DNA of 64,000 bases from Dipylidium caninum (taxonomy: Eukaryota > Platyhelminthes > Cestoda > Cyclophyllidea > Dipylidiidae). The translations under genes and the position numbers were made by a program. Positions within the stretch are counted from its first letter, which is position 1, and the number at the start of each line of letters is the position of its first letter. Shown here one piece after another: positions 12,001 to 27,000 of the stretch. Under the pieces are notes generated by a model that was given only the letters and a program-made list of their open reading frames with translations, was not told where the DNA came from and did no database searches. The stretch is taken from the NCBI GenBank assembly GCA_017562135.1, contig QEYB01001497.1:372001-436000 (forward strand), read 5' to 3'.

Positions 12001-15000
12001 GAGGAATCGCCGGAGCTTTGATTCGAAAGCCTCCATCACCTGCCCAACCGGCGCAATACTGATGCGTGGCCCACGTTTCTCCACTGCTGCCGAGCGAGGC
12101 GGAGCAAAGTGATATCCAGCGATTGTTGCCACGGCGATTTGGAGAGGAGAGGCATTCCACATGCGCATGTCAATTTTTTGAGCCTATGTACGCAATGGCC
12201 TTGCACTGTTGAATGAGTGACATCCGGGGGGGGGAGGTGAATTCAACCGCTAAGGTATGACAGAAGGAAGTGGGAGGAATGCCTCACGAACTGCCTCACG
12301 AACTGCTGTGGGTATCCACCGCCGCTATTGCAGGGCACATGTCACTTTTGTTTGGTGTGAAGGGAGCGCTGCTTCGATTGCGCCCCACGCCCTCAGTCCC
12401 CACCGTCCCGCTCCGCCGCGTCATGCCTCCTTTTCTCCGTGCAAATGGGACAATCACACACAATTTGTGTGCTGTGCTTCGGCAAAGATCGCTGGCTCTT
12501 AATGTATGTGTGTACGGCGAGAATACCAAAAAAATTCCAAATACCTTGGGTGTTGCGTTCACACCGACTACCGGTCTTTCCAAATGGGTCTAAAGGCATC
12601 ACATCAGACTCACAACCATTAAGGGAGGAAAAAAATATCATCATATAATGAAACACCCAGACACACACGTATGTCCTTTGAGCTCTCCAGTCAGCTCGAG
12701 TCCCCAGCCAACGAAGTGGGTGTGTGTGTGTTTGTGGTGGTGGTGGTGGTAGTAAACATCACCTGCGACACGATTGTGTGTGAGTACTTGTGAGTGCTCA
12801 AATCACACGGCTCTACACGGGTGGGTGCAGACATCTCGGACGAAGGAGAAAAGAGCCTCCCGAGCTCAATGCCAAAGAGTTAACCCATCACATCGACAAT
12901 GGCAATGTCGACTGGATAAAATCATTTCCCGTGTAGCGGGATTGGGAGTTCTTGCCAGAGGAAGCGGAAAAAGGGTCGGGAGTGTTGGCAGTGGGAAAGT
13001 ATAAGATTGAAACAGACCGGAAGGGAGGTTCAAAAAGCACCTTCTCGTCAAGCATAGTCAAATGTAGTAAAAGTGTTTCATGGGGGGAGAGAGAAGAAAA
13101 AGCGGGACACAATGTAGCATCGTCGCAGTAAGAGAGTCGTGGCCTCTTTACTTCGGCCAGGAGAAATTCGAAAGAAAGTGAGAAGTAGATCCCATGGTCA
13201 TGGGGAAAAATGACGTTTGACCCACTACAAACCTACTGAAAAGAAGTGACGCGTTACCTGACACTGCCGTCAGAGCAGCCGGCAATAACATTGAGACTCT
13301 GGTCATCCGCGGAGTGGAAGGCGAGAAGAGCCATGATTCGAAGGTCACAGGTGGCGTAGACGTCCCTTCGTTTTATCTCATGGGGGCAGGCGATGAGGGG
13401 ACCCGCGTCTCGGAACCCAGTGTCCAGACGCACCCATCCAACGAGACCCGGCGGATCATCTCCGTCCACTCGCCAGACAGCCAGCATCCCGCGACCACCG
13501 CCTGACACGAGGTATTGTCTCGACGAGTTGTGTTGCACCATTCCATGGCATAGGGCGAGACAGCGTATGTTGGAGATGTGGCCGGAATGGAAGAGGGGAG
13601 GAGACTCGTAATAGGCGACACTAAAATCTGAATTGGAGAGTGGAATAGGCTGACAAAAAGCCTCCGTATTGGCAGTGAGAACTACGCAAACAAGTGTGGT
13701 CGTCAAAGTCAACCCAAGGGATATGCGCAGTTCCTCGCCGCCCAAGGCTGTCAGGCTACTGCAGGAACAAATTGTTACACTTTCGTCTGTGAATTACTCG
13801 CCAGTTAAATTGCGTCTCCCACCCGGACACATCGTTGAAACAGTCTCAACCGCGAGGCTGCCAGAACGGTTGTCATAGAAGGCGCGTCCCCTGCTCCATC
13901 CGAATTTGTGAATCCTCCTTAAGCCTGAGCATCAGGATAGTGGAATATCACGGGAGAGAGGTGCACGATGGGCATTTCGACTCCCAACTAAAGCACCATC
14001 GTAGACCGATGCCTTCGTTAGTTCGGAGAACTAAAAAGTCGGCAGTTGGAAGTAGAGGAAAGGACGAAATACCCGCGATTGCATCAAAAGCTACACCAAA
14101 CGTCTAATGGCCGACCAAGAGCCATATCCCCGCCCCGAGAGGAGATTGTCTCCTGCCCAAATCCCCGCCTAAACAGTCAAAACAACTTCCTTTACCGGAG
14201 GGGTGGGGGGGGAGGAGAATGGAGCGATGTGGAGGAGGAGAATGAGAAGGCAATACCAAACTCGAGAGGTATCCATACATAAAATGAGGAAGGGCGCAAT
14301 TAATTGACTATTTCGACGGTCTATTTAGATTCTCGGGTGAAGAAGAAGGAGGCACTTCCGAAATTCCACGAATCCCACAAATTCCACCATCAAAAACACA
14401 GGCACGATGGCCTTGAAAACAACTCAACACACCAAAATTTCTCGAATATATGCCACACATACACTAATAGTCGAGCGGTTGTGTTGTACAGCATGGCATG
14501 GCCCGGCCTGGAGAAGTATGATACGAGGATTTTTAACAATTTTGTGATTCCATTGTTTTGCGAAAGTGGACCAAAATGGGAGAGGCATGGGAGGGAAAGA
14601 AAATGCCACTACCAACTGTCACAACGAACAGAGTCAGGGTGAAGGGGAGAACGAGCGAGGTGGGGGGAGGGAGAGGAGGGTGCAGACAAGCTGCTAAAGT
14701 TCACTCATGGTAATGCGAGATGTCACGGAATGTTGTTTACAGCAATTCAGCACTCACAACAATGACATTGGAGGCGGTCAAGCCTGGTTCTGTGTTTATA
14801 AATAAAAAGACTGCCGACAAATTCGTTGGCTCATTAAAAGCGCCCTATTTTGAATAATGCCGAGTGACAAAATGGGGAAACGGTGTCCACACCATGCGAC
14901 AAATGGTGAATACGAACTGAGGTTGGGCTGTTCCACCTCCTGTTCACCCGGAGATGGGCTGAAGTAGAACTGTGGGAGCGGGTAGAGAAGGCTGAATGCC

Positions 15001-18000
15001 CTTAGACTGTGTGATGGGGCAGGTACAACAATGTCTGTGTGGAGAGAGCAAACCATTTCAAACCAAAGACCCCAGTGCTGACAGAAGTGGCTCAAAATGC
15101 TCCTCACGAGGTCTAAGCGTGTGTATGTGTGTAAGAGAAAGAGATTTACCATCTATACTAATGTGAGAACGCGACTCTGTCGTAAAATCCGCACAAATTG
15201 GTGAATGCAAGTGTGTAAATAGCAATGTTAACGCCCAAGCCAATTGGGCTCTATTGTAAGACTACGTTCCCATGTAGGTATGCGAGGCAGTTCAAATGAA
15301 CATGAAATGAAATGGGGAAAAAACACGTGACGCATCAAAAAAAGCGCTAATTAATGCGGTGCTGGTGGTGGAAGGAGAAGGAGGAGGACGCGGATGAACG
15401 CGCCGGATATTCCATCCTCTCCTCCTCTACTTACCTGTTTCCACAAATGGCGCACCATCGTTCAGGTGTGATTTTTTTTTGCCGTGTCCTATCCACGATG
15501 GAAGAGCCTGTAGACCAAAAATCACCTCAGATCGTCAGCATGTGAACTCCACAAAATTATTCATCGGCCTGTCAGATTACTCGACGATAATGATCACACC
15601 ATAGACTCGTAAATGAGTCGAAATCCGAAATGAGACATGCTGTCACACATATGTGATGTCAGTAGTGAGTGTGACTTTTCTACCCTCCTCGACAACACAC
15701 GCATCCACACAGTGGAGAAGAAAATGTCTTCATCGCGGCAAATGTAGTCACTCAGTCAGTAATGCTAAATAGGCAATGAGAAGGTGTCTCCCACTTTTTC
15801 ACACTTTTGTACCCGACATGGTGATCTGGGCGCTTTAGGCTACACCAGAGGGGCATAAAACGATGGTGGATACGACGGAATCACCTTGACAGGAGGGCGT
15901 TACCCACTCCCATCCACGTGGTGTCGCCTCCGAGTCGTGTCACCGACGCCGATGGTCGTTTTTACCTCCGCCTCAGAGCACGTGCAGATCGGTGATGGGG
16001 AGCAGGGTGTTGCAGTCTAATAATAATAATAGTAATAATAATAATGTGTTCGCGAAGTGTGTTTTAAGATGTCAACAGGCACAGGGGAAATTTAACTGTT
16101 ATTTCGAAGACGCTGGCGCTTTGATTGGTTGATGGGCAATAGACGAGAAGTAGCCGTAACGAGGCTACTGAGTGTACACAGTGGGATTTCCACCGCTTCC
16201 CACATTTTAATCTCGTTGCACAGGGATGGGAAACGTATGTAAAGGGTAAAAAATTCCTATGCATGGCCCGAGAAACTGGGTGTAGGAGAGCAAACAAGTG
16301 CAAGGTTTTGTCCCGTCTCACCTCAGGGGGGCCGGGAATGAGGAAGGAAGGAGGAAAGCGGCTCCTCGGGTCTTCCACAAATCGAATTGTCACAATGGTG
16401 GGGTGGGGGTGGGGGAGGGGGGAATCGGAGAACAGCAGAAATTCACGCCTCCTCGGCTAAAGTAGTGTCAGATCACGTTCCTCCTGAGGTCAGGACAAAC
16501 ACTACTCGGGGTTCTGCCTCGACGTTCGAGGCGAAAGACTTCACACTGATGTCATAACGGTGGAGAATAGGAGGAATCCCCAATGATTTGGTGCTATGAT
16601 CTCTCCGTTAAGCTGCATCCACATCAGAATGTCACACTATCATTGAGTTAGTAATTTTTCCCCAATGTCTAAGTCCCTATGGGGAGGGGGGGTTGGTAAA
16701 ACACTCAGACCGAGTAAATCAATGACATTCGACTGACAAAGAGCCAATTTCCTGAGGCCTGCGCCAATTCGTGTCATCGACAGACCGAGAGGAGACAGTC
16801 GATTTCACCGTAGCACCCCGGGAGGGCTGATGGAAGGTCGTAAGGTCGGTTAAAGTCTCCGTGGTGAATCCGCACGGGGTATACATCCTTCGTGAGAAAT
16901 TTATTTACAACGGAAGAACCCGTGACGGGTGAAAGTGTATCCGACTGTGAATTGTAGGCGGCCCTGGAATTCACTAAGTGTTGCGTCCTTGCTTGCCTCC
17001 GAATGTAGATGAAATTGGTGAGGTGGGGGGAGAATGTCGCATCATAAAAGGCCGTAAAATTCACTTCAAAGGGTGTGTGTGTCGGTGATTGAAGGGCACA
17101 AAAAAAGATGACCTCGAGAAGAGTAACAATTGAGAGGAGAAGTCCCATACGAGGCTAAATCCACATGTGAATGTTGTTGAGGCGAGTCAATCAAAGGGGT
17201 GACGAGGTGGGTGGGCAAAGACACCAAACAATTGCATTTCCACATTCCAACGACGACAATGAGGCTGAAAAGGCTGATGATGAGAGGGTGATGACAGTGG
17301 CTGTGTGCATCGTGTAGAAAGGCAAAAATCATTCAATGATGGGGTCGAAATGGAATATCAACCGACACTTTCCTCCTTCCCATCCATGCATCCAAGCTTA
17401 CCTCATCCCACAATCCAACAACGTCATGATTGACAGGCCGGAAAAAACAGACCCGAGAGGGAGAAAGAGAAAAATTCACTCGGGCATGGAGTAATTTGAT
17501 TATAAGGCAATAATTTGAAGTGTACTTTTCAAAAGGAAGTGACACATCAAGGTGAAAAGTGGGGCGCCTGGGAGTGAGGAGGATGGAAAAGAGTGGTGAA
17601 AGAACATTCACATGGTTTTAAGTTAAGCGACATTTCATTTTAACAGTATTTCTCTCTTTCTCTCTCTCACCCCAAACACCCTACAGCCACGGGTTCGCAA
17701 AAAAAAACTTCTTAAGTAGGCACTCGGTAAACTGAGGTGGACCTTCACTGTGTGTCTGAAAAACCACTGAGACCACTTTGCCGGAACAAACTATGGCCTA
17801 GCAGACTACGGCTTACATGACCTTCGAGTGTATCAGTGCTTTGTCAAGCACGAAAGTAGTGGCATCGTGGGAAGAAAACGTCTACCACCTCTGATGCAAG
17901 TGGAAAAAGTTGCGTATACAACTAATTTTGTGCTATCTGCTGCGGAGAAGACCGTAAGGTCTAGGACTCCTCCTCCTCTCCTTTAGCGTCCCACCGCCTA

Positions 18001-21000
18001 GAAATCGAGTTGAAGAGCAGGAGAGATGGAAGTTGAAGGTGGCGCACAGAGGCAAATGTACCATTTTTAGGAGCGGGACTTAAAGCTGCACAGGTAGGCT
18101 GGACTATGTGAAGTAAAAATTGGAACTTCTAGTCGTAGAGGCAAAAGCCTGCAAGGTCAGTGCTTCCCGCCCCTTCCACTCCTCCTTCAGGGTTGTGGCA
18201 ACTGTGGCAATGAATACAGCACCGAACACCTAGATACTTGGTCGGTGGACAACTTGTCCCCGGAAGAGGGAAAGGAGCCAGAAATTTCAGCTATTTACAT
18301 TGAAGGGAAGAAAGCACTTTCTATGCTTTCAACATACAAGTGGCCATTTTAGAAAATAAAGAACAACTGCCTCGCCTCGTCGGGGGTTTGCATGATCAAC
18401 AACTCGTGTAAGGAAGACGAATTCACGAGCATATACACACCCAAGCAAGGAAAGCCAAGATGATAGGAACACAGAACCGAGGTAGAACCCACCTGAGGTC
18501 ACATCCAAGGTTAAACTGCCGAGACACGGCTCCTCACTGCCCGTGTAACACTTGACTGTCAGACGATCTAAGGGGAGAGAAGGAGAGGGGAAAAATCGCA
18601 TTAAAGTGTGTCGAGTGGGAGAGACGTCAATTTATGCAATTTCTCAACAGCGCAAATTGTCCAGACTATATAATCTAATCGTGGAAGGTGCGAGGTCTAC
18701 GCGCAACCATAGGCGATCATAAATGGATGGTGAGAAGAAGTCTACATAAGGTTTGAGGGACCGACTAAGATTTGACTGGATAGGCGGTGGAGAGGAATTC
18801 TCACCGCTATCTCCTACTACGGGCACATGCTGTCAGTAAAGTCGATTCAGCACACACACACAAAATAACATTTACGCATGTTATTGCCAGGGATTAAACC
18901 AATCGCTGGGAATATTTGAAATAGCAACATCTTTCACATCTGTTCAAAAGTTTTTCAGACTATCTACACCCAAGATTTAACCATGAGGTAGTAGGAAGAT
19001 GCGGTTTAAAAAAACTAATCAGTAGTGACAGGATCTTAAGAAAATCCAGAAGGTAGTGGAATTCTGCCAGGGGAAAAGGGAAACTCTCCTCACCTTCATC
19101 GATGCTGCGGGAGTGGAGGAGGAGACAAGTGTTGATGTCCCTGCCATGCAATGGAGGCTGAAAGGGAGAAGGGGAGAGACGGTTGAGACAGCTGCTTTCG
19201 ATAAATGTAAAGTGGGTCTGCAAGATCCTTCGCCGATACACCACTTCCGCTCCTTCCACCCTTAATTTCTCGGAACAAATAAAATCGTCGTTATATACCG
19301 ATAGTTGGTTAAGTATAGGAGAGGGAGACTACCCAACGGTTAGACAACGCCGACTTAGCACTGCATCACGAGGCCTTTCGATTGTGGGACAAACTGCAAA
19401 GAAGCGGAGGGTGGGAACAGGGCCAAAAAGAGTTTACATGGGATTTGAAGGGCCAAAATACTATGACAGAAAACAAATTCAACCAAAGACAATAACAGCT
19501 CTCATGCAATAGTTTACTGTACCGTATAACGTGTTCATTTGATACTATAGAGAGTATCACAGCAAAATTCGGCGATGGGACAACAAACAGACAGCTACTC
19601 GTGCCATATAAGTAGTATCCACCCTCCACCTCCTCTTCAGCTTCACCCAGGGGGTGGAGGAGGCGAAGAGACTAATAGTCTGATTACAATCGTAACTCCC
19701 TAACAAACGGTCGAGTGAATTCAAGGAAGGACACGCGACGAGACAAGAAAAACAACGAAAAGAAGAATTCGTAGATGGAAAATGGCCATTTCCCCGAGAG
19801 GCGTCCAAAACTCTCCGTTAGACTGTTCAAGGAAGCAAAATGGACGCCGGCACAGATGTTCTACAGTCGCCATGCTTGATGTCCTCCGTTTAAGTCAACT
19901 ATGGTATAAAACGTGGTAAAGAAAAAGCGTCGAAAAACCCCCCGGAGAACTTCCAGTGAGGAGGCGACCCTTGTGTTGAACGATTCAAAGATAATCGTGT
20001 GACAAGCGGCGGCTTCCACACCTTCAACCCGATAATTTATGGTATGATCAGCGCATGTAAGGGGTCTACAGGTTAGGGGAAGATCAATGGTAATCGAGTC
20101 AAATGGATGTCTGACACTAATGCTCCCCCATTTGACGTTCCGTACTCCTTCTCAACGAGACGTCACAAGATTCATACATCATGTCACGAAAGTTACATCA
20201 TATTATATACGTAACAAGGAAAATACGACAAAATTACCTTGCACAATGGAATTTGCACTAAAGTAGAGAGATTTCAAGAGTGAAAGCACTCACAGAGAGG
20301 CATTTTCGCCTGAAGCCATGGACAGTTGGCGTTTTTTGTAACCTTTGACGGGTGTAGATGAGGCCATTCTTCTGGATGGCAGCGAAGACAAAGGAATTGT
20401 CCTTTGGCACATAGGCCAAGTCCCAAGCTCGGTGTTTTCCAACGCAGTCTGCGGCGAAGAGAGGAGCTCCAGTCTCGGAGATGAGATAATCACCCTTGGA
20501 GGGCATGATTTCAACGACCAAAAATTTCTTCTAAAGAGGATACAGAAATTATTTTTTTAAAAAAAAGCAGTTGAAAACAGTTTGACAAATAGTCCGGCAT
20601 TCGTGCCATTTTGGGGTGTCTTGACGCATTCTTACTAGTGTCACGTATATGTGACGCTCGATTTTTCCCATATTTGTCCGGTTACACAAATATTTTTATT
20701 TTCGGATTTTCGGATAATGTTTTAGTTTAATAGAATTAGCTGAACGTAAGTGTAATCGCCGATTACCGCTTCGGCAATGGCGCGATCCGCCTCGAGAGGA
20801 CGAAACGAGGAGGAAAAGAAGCCGAGGAGGAAGAGGAGAAGGAGGAGCCGAGGGGGAGGAGGAGAGGCGATGACGAGGAGGAGGGAGGAAAAGGTCGTCT
20901 GCCCAAGCGGTAGAGTGAAGGTCAGTGACAGTCGCCGCGAATTCCAAATTTACCAAAACAAATGACTTCCAGTGTATATCGGTGGGATAAACAGGCGGTT

Positions 21001-24000
21001 GAAGCACCGACCTAACTGTGTCCCCTCCTTCCAGAGTGAAGTCCTAAATGCTCAAAATGGACTCCGCTTTGGAAACGGCTTGACAGCTGACGTATCCGCA
21101 TCAGACATCGTCTGTGGGAAATTCACACGTCTTCGTGCTGATCACAGACATTCTGAATCAAATAAATGTATACTTCAACTGCACTACTTCATCGTCGACT
21201 CATAAGCACCACCTTCTCCCTTGTCATCGTCATGACAGGCTCTGGAGTTGCGAAGGCTGCTCCGACGAACTCCACTTCATCACCTCAAGTGTCCAATGTC
21301 TCTTCGACAGCATTTCCCTGTGAGGGGGGAAAAATCGGCGGTACAACACCACCGCCTGCCGACCAACATAGCAAAAGGAGGAAACAAAAAAAGGTTGCGG
21401 TTGCTGTTACGGTAGTGGCTCGAGTTAAGGGGCAAGTGGGGAGTGTTCAGGTGAGAAGTCGCCCACTTCCGCGTGTAAAAGTTCAATCCGCCTAACGGTG
21501 GCGGTGGAAGAGTTGGAGATTTTTCCACTTTGAGGAAAAGAAGAAATAAAATTCGCATAAACAAGAGTACGTCTCCAAGAGATAGGCAGTTGTAAAGCCA
21601 GACAAGAAACGCTTTCCCTCTATTTTTTACGGTTTCTTTTCGGTTAAAACCGCAATCTGCCGGATAATTTAGTGGAAACTTGTCCGAATCTCCCCCACCT
21701 CCGCCTCCTCATCCCTCTTGGGCTCGAAATGGCGATGCAGATTGCAAAATTTACTCGATTACAATTGCCTAAAACTTGTACACAGCGTCACGTGGGATTT
21801 GAAGGAAAAAGGCATTAACAATGCCCACCAGGGGATGAATGCAGCTCCTCCTCCTCCTCCTCCTGAAAAGCTGATCACGTGGACGGCGGAACAACATTTC
21901 TAACAGCCGTATGTCAGGCAATGTTTGACCTTTTTGTTATTTTCTTCCCTGAAAATACACGTTCAACGCGGCCTCCCCTGTAGATGGCGGTGAATGACGT
22001 CGGGAAGACACCTCGGAAGCGTTATTAGTAAATCACGTGTGAGATGACTGGCTAATGAAAGTTTTGTTTTGGAATATCCCCTAAAAGCATGCACGACGAT
22101 GGAGGAGAGTTCGGTTCCCAAGTCAATTCTGGGAAAAGGCGGTGAAAGAAGAAGTCGATGACCTTGAAGTGTTTCAAGTAAGTGCTGACGACCTACCAAG
22201 TTGGAGATGAGGACAGAAAAAGTGGAAGATCGAGTGTCTGCTTTTAATGTCTTGCGAGAAAATAAGGCACTTTTGAAGACAATACAAAGTGGTCTCCCCT
22301 TTTCGCCCCCCCCCCTCGGCCAGAGTAATCAAGCCAGCAATTGCAAGGTTGATCCATTCTTCGACGTGAAAATCCTGACTCTGACCAGCGTCTACGAAAG
22401 ACCTGTCCCCAACTCCCTGGCCATCCCATTCCCCCTTCCTGCTCCCCTCCCGTCCCCCTCTGTTTCTCGGTACGTGGGGGTCCAACGATGTGCCTGAGCT
22501 TCGGTAACCACAGTGCTACGAGTCATCAAATCCTTTGAGAGGCGCCTCAAGAGCGAAGAAAGTCTCTAAGATCTTCGTGAGAATTTCTACTCGCCTTTAC
22601 CACAGGAGATGACGAGTGGAGAGTTTTCGTCTCGGGTGTACTACCACCGCATTAGTGATTTTGCTCCATTTTACAGCACTGAGTGCTTCCCACTGCGAGC
22701 AGCCAACTGTCACCCCACGGCTGATCATCCAACCGCCGTCTAAAGAACTGAGTGGAGCATGTGGAAGAGCAGTACTGGCGTGTCCGAGGCAAAGACTTGA
22801 CTCGTGACCCAAGACCTCGTTCACCTGGCCTCTTCCCACCGTGAAGGGGACGTGAGACTCTCACCCACTCCACACGTTCGGGCTTCAGGGGAGGGGGGGG
22901 GGGAGAGACGCATTGGATGGCCAGACGAATCACCATTCCGAAGGCAGATACGATGAGATCGCCTTCTTGTCGGGTGGGCAGAGGAGAATGAATGAAATTG
23001 GCGAGAGGAGGGTTTAACCTTCAGCGTAGATTCGGCGGAATAGGAGACAACCGTTGAGTGGAAAAAAGAGGCGTCCCCCTCGAAGTACAAGGAACAACTG
23101 GAAAACCTGACAAAACTAAGAACCTAAAAAAATTAGGGAAGCCATTCCAAACACCTCTCACTTTCAGGGGAACAGGAAGATTAAGTGATGAAAGGGGAGC
23201 ACAGAAGGGCTCTACCAAGACACAATGGACTCTCATTTCGGCGCTGATAAATTAGACGGCTGAGAGCCTTCGAAAGAGTTTAGCCATACACCGACAAATT
23301 TCAGACGGTATTAAAGCCTTTCCCGAGATTGAAAGGCAGTCGAGGCAGGCGGGTATGAGGTAGACGATTTATTGCAGAGAGTACACTTTTTTTCGATGGC
23401 ACAAACAAGTCTCTTCAGACAGGAAAGCGTCTGTCAACGAGGTAAAAATGGCCACAGGAAATGGGCTAACAAAGCTCTTGTTCAAACAGTTTGTGGTGTT
23501 CAAAGCTACGATTTTAGTCCTGATGACGGTGTCGGTGGTGGTGAGTGGATTGTGTTTTTTTACTCCTTCCGGAGCACTTCACTGTGTCGGACCGACATCT
23601 CCCCTCCGAAGACATTGGCACAGAGACACAAGCCTCGAGGACCTAAAATCCACCTCCGCTCAGTAAAACCCCTGGCAACCGCCCTAGTGGTAACCCAAAA
23701 AAACACAACTTACATGAGTTTTGACAAGGAAGTATCGAGAATCGGCCTCAACCAATAAGGCGAGGCGATTATTTGCGCCAGTTTCCCACACTTTCGTCAA
23801 TTCGTGTGCCCTGAAATGTGATGCGGTGAGTGTGTTGTCACAGAGGGGAAGAGGCGATGTGTGCATTGAATGCTCAGGCTGAATGTTCACGACAAGCAGT
23901 AGAGTTTACATTTTTGCGAGGTTTTCTGCACATTCGCCTGTAACAAGGCACCAGAAGCCTCATCCACCTCGCTCCCCTTGGCCCCCTTCCCCCTCCAATT

Positions 24001-27000
24001 GCTGAACCAATCACATTCGAGTCGACTTGAGTGTCTTTGGCGGGGACCCCGTGGACACACAATAAGGTGTCCCAAGTATTGTGAGCATTCAAAAGGGGGG
24101 TAGATTTATCACTCCGATCTGTGCGTAAGCATATTTGAAGGATTAAAAATCGGTCAAGTTAAAAACCGCCATTTTGATCAACCTATCCAACGTAATGACA
24201 CTCACAGGGTGGAGAGGACAGTTTCAAGAAAGAAGAGGTGGAGAACAATACCTGCCACCTCCTCCACACACACGAGACAACCTGTGACATTTTGTGAAAT
24301 GGAAGAGGGTAAAGCTGTCCACTGACCACCAGAGACATGTTCTGAGCTGAAGATACATACATCCCGACAAAAATTAATGACATAAGGTTGTGCTTTTGAT
24401 TCATTATGCATTAGCTAAACAAGACAACGCATATACACAATTGGAGGGTATTTTTAGCTTGCACAGACATCCTCTCCTTGTCCTCCACCCGCCGTTGCCG
24501 CCGCCATCTCCGTCTCCTCCAGCTCCCATTAATAAAACGGCATCATGGGAAAGTCGGCTCCATGGTGAGGAAAAACGCTTTGAAGATAACCATACGACTG
24601 ATCTGATTCGCATTCCTCTCCCTTCGGGAGGAAATGTTGGGTAAATGGAATGACATTCTGGAATCCTTCGCCGTGATGGATTTCAAGGTCTTCCACCTCA
24701 ACGAAAAAATCGCACAAGTTGGCCTCTTAGCCACTTTAACAAGGTTGGTGTCACAGAGCCCAACCATTGAGAAAACAAACCGTAACTTGGACTCAATCCT
24801 TCCCTTGTTACTTTTCTGTCCCTGCAAGTCGTGTTTCGATGTCGGCGTTCCCCACCGCCGTCAGTGCAATGACTCCGCGTCTGGAGCTATGTCAATCACG
24901 AATAGGTGGGCGGAGGAGAAGAGGTGACCCATCCTCTGCAGCCCCTCTTTCTCTCCCCTTCTCAACCTCCCATGCCAAACCTAATGGATTTCCATTCCCA
25001 GGACACATTCTGCTCGCAAATGCCCTTCAAGTCAAATGCCCCAAACATCGCTCAATGTGGAAATGCGGAGGCGATGTTGTCTACCGTCTTATAAACTCTC
25101 AAGATGGCGGCAAGGAGGTGTGCAACATTAATACAGTGGAAAAGGGAGAAGACGAGGTTAGATGGCACCAAAAGTGCTAAATGTAACATTTCTAACTTTT
25201 GCTGAAGCGCTTTAACTCCTCGGTCCTGTTGAAATAGCCTCACAATTTAGGAAGTTGGGGAAAAAGGGGAGGAGGAGGGGAAAGGAGATGAAAAACCATA
25301 GGACAAAAAGAGGAGGCCTATCGACAGACCTCCTCATCCATGCAACTGAAAGTAGAGCTAAGTAAAGTAGAGCAAAGTTACAACTCACTGCGATAAATCC
25401 GAGGGCCAACACCTCTCCGGAGGGCAGACTGTCAAAGGACCCGATCCACGACATATTGGACGGTTTGAATACCTGATCCAACATTTGCAAACGAATATTA
25501 CCATCGCCATCAGGAATGACCATTCGCCAGCGTCGTACTCTCCCATTTTGACGTCCAGCCGAGAGTACAATCGTTTCGTGAAGGATTTTCACCGCAGTTA
25601 CGCCTTCTCTTCCATGGCAGTGGTCAAGAGACCATGCGGGACGGATGGCGCCTCTTGTCTACAAGGTGATAAGAGATAGAAGAGCAAGAAAGAAAAGGAG
25701 AAATGGCACTGCTTCAAACATGGGCTTCTTTCAACAGACTTGGCAGAGGAAATCCGCCTAACTGGCAAGTTGACATGACCAGGCCGGCCTAATAAAATGA
25801 ATACTTAAGCATTCCCTCTCCCCTCCCCCATCCCCCCTCCCCGCCCCAAAGAGGTGGTGTTAAGTGAAACAAAAAGGAGGGAGAAAGGAGAGGATGGGAA
25901 CTGGCAGCGCCAATGGGAACTTTTGTGGGTGACCAAGGCGAGGGATAACTCCGAACGTCCATGGAGTGGAAGGCTTAGACGAGAGCAGCGGACACTAAAT
26001 GCTGCAAGGGAAGTGTTGGTTGAGTTTATCCAAGCAAGTGTTGACAGAGGCAGCAAACAAACTAAGTGTGGATGGGAAAGGTTAAAAGGCAAACTGTCTG
26101 AGACATGAGGTCATAGTAAACAGTAATTTTGGCAACTTCTCCGCATTATTTACTAAGCATGACCGTCTGGAGGCGATCTGAGCCAAAAGGGTAGTTGTAG
26201 AGTTGCGAGAAGAAAAAAAACAAGGTGTGCCAAAGAGAGATAAAGTGGGGAAGGTAATTGAAGAGGCTGTAATGCTTGAAACGGGGTACTGGATAGTATG
26301 AAATGAGGTTAATGGCGTTTAGCCCATCAAGCAACCTTTTTTGGCGCACTTTGGCACCGTTCAGCATGGAAAATCAAAGATGACATCTTCCTCTCCCCCC
26401 CACCCCCACCCCCACCGCACCAACATTCCACAGGGGGAAAGGGTGGTGTCATCGAGTCAGCATTAGAAAAATTGGCGTTAGTAAGTGAACTCCAAGTTAC
26501 ATTTGAGGAGAACACTGGCTGAAATGCCCCCTTCACATCGCGACAATATCGGTGTACTTCCTTTAAGCTAAGAAAAAAAACATTGTTTTGTGGAGTTGAT
26601 CATACTTGCAAGGAAAATCTGGAGTCGTCCAATGGACTATTTCATGCCACCTCATTCAATTCACGGCTTTGAGAGACAAAGCAAAGCAACAAAACCGCGG
26701 CGAAGGGTAAGAGAGCCGGTGAAATTACTCGACAGCAGAGATGAGGGCATTGACCACGGATACGATCTTAAGACTACCCTGGTTTGAGCGGCTTTGAGAG
26801 AGAATCGGACGTGCACCATCACATAATCAGTGTTGTCAGGCGCAACATGACTCGATATTCAGTGTTTTCGGGACAGATATTAAAAAAATGTATTTAACTC
26901 GAAATGGAAAAAGGATGTCCAACCAGAGTAGAGGTGATAGAGGCGTTTACGCGGGGGTGGGTGGCAAAGTCGAACCAGCCATTTGTGAAGGCCTGAAATG

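Larger units (their letters stand above)
13787..18492 (-). other. WDR6 intron 16 (4.7 kb)
   Basis: No supported exon inside. It contains a (TAA)n run near 16018-16045 and one GTCAC-N6-GTGAT palindrome at 15642-15657. A stretch near 15955-16014 reads ICTCSEAE before a gtaaaa and resembles part of WDR6, but its splice phase does not fit and I do not count it. Confidence 0.7.

Noticed and set aside
15955..16014. ICTCSEAE stretch as a WDR6 exon
   Set aside because: The peptide resembles ITCSED of human WDR6, but its entry phase (0) does not fit exon 16 (phase 1). The join 18493 to 13786 is phase-correct and supplies this region.
20777..20965. Arg/Lys/Glu-rich 62-codon frame like an SR protein
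   Set aside because: It is the translation of a polypurine tract; any frame through such DNA gives Arg/Lys/Glu/Gly.
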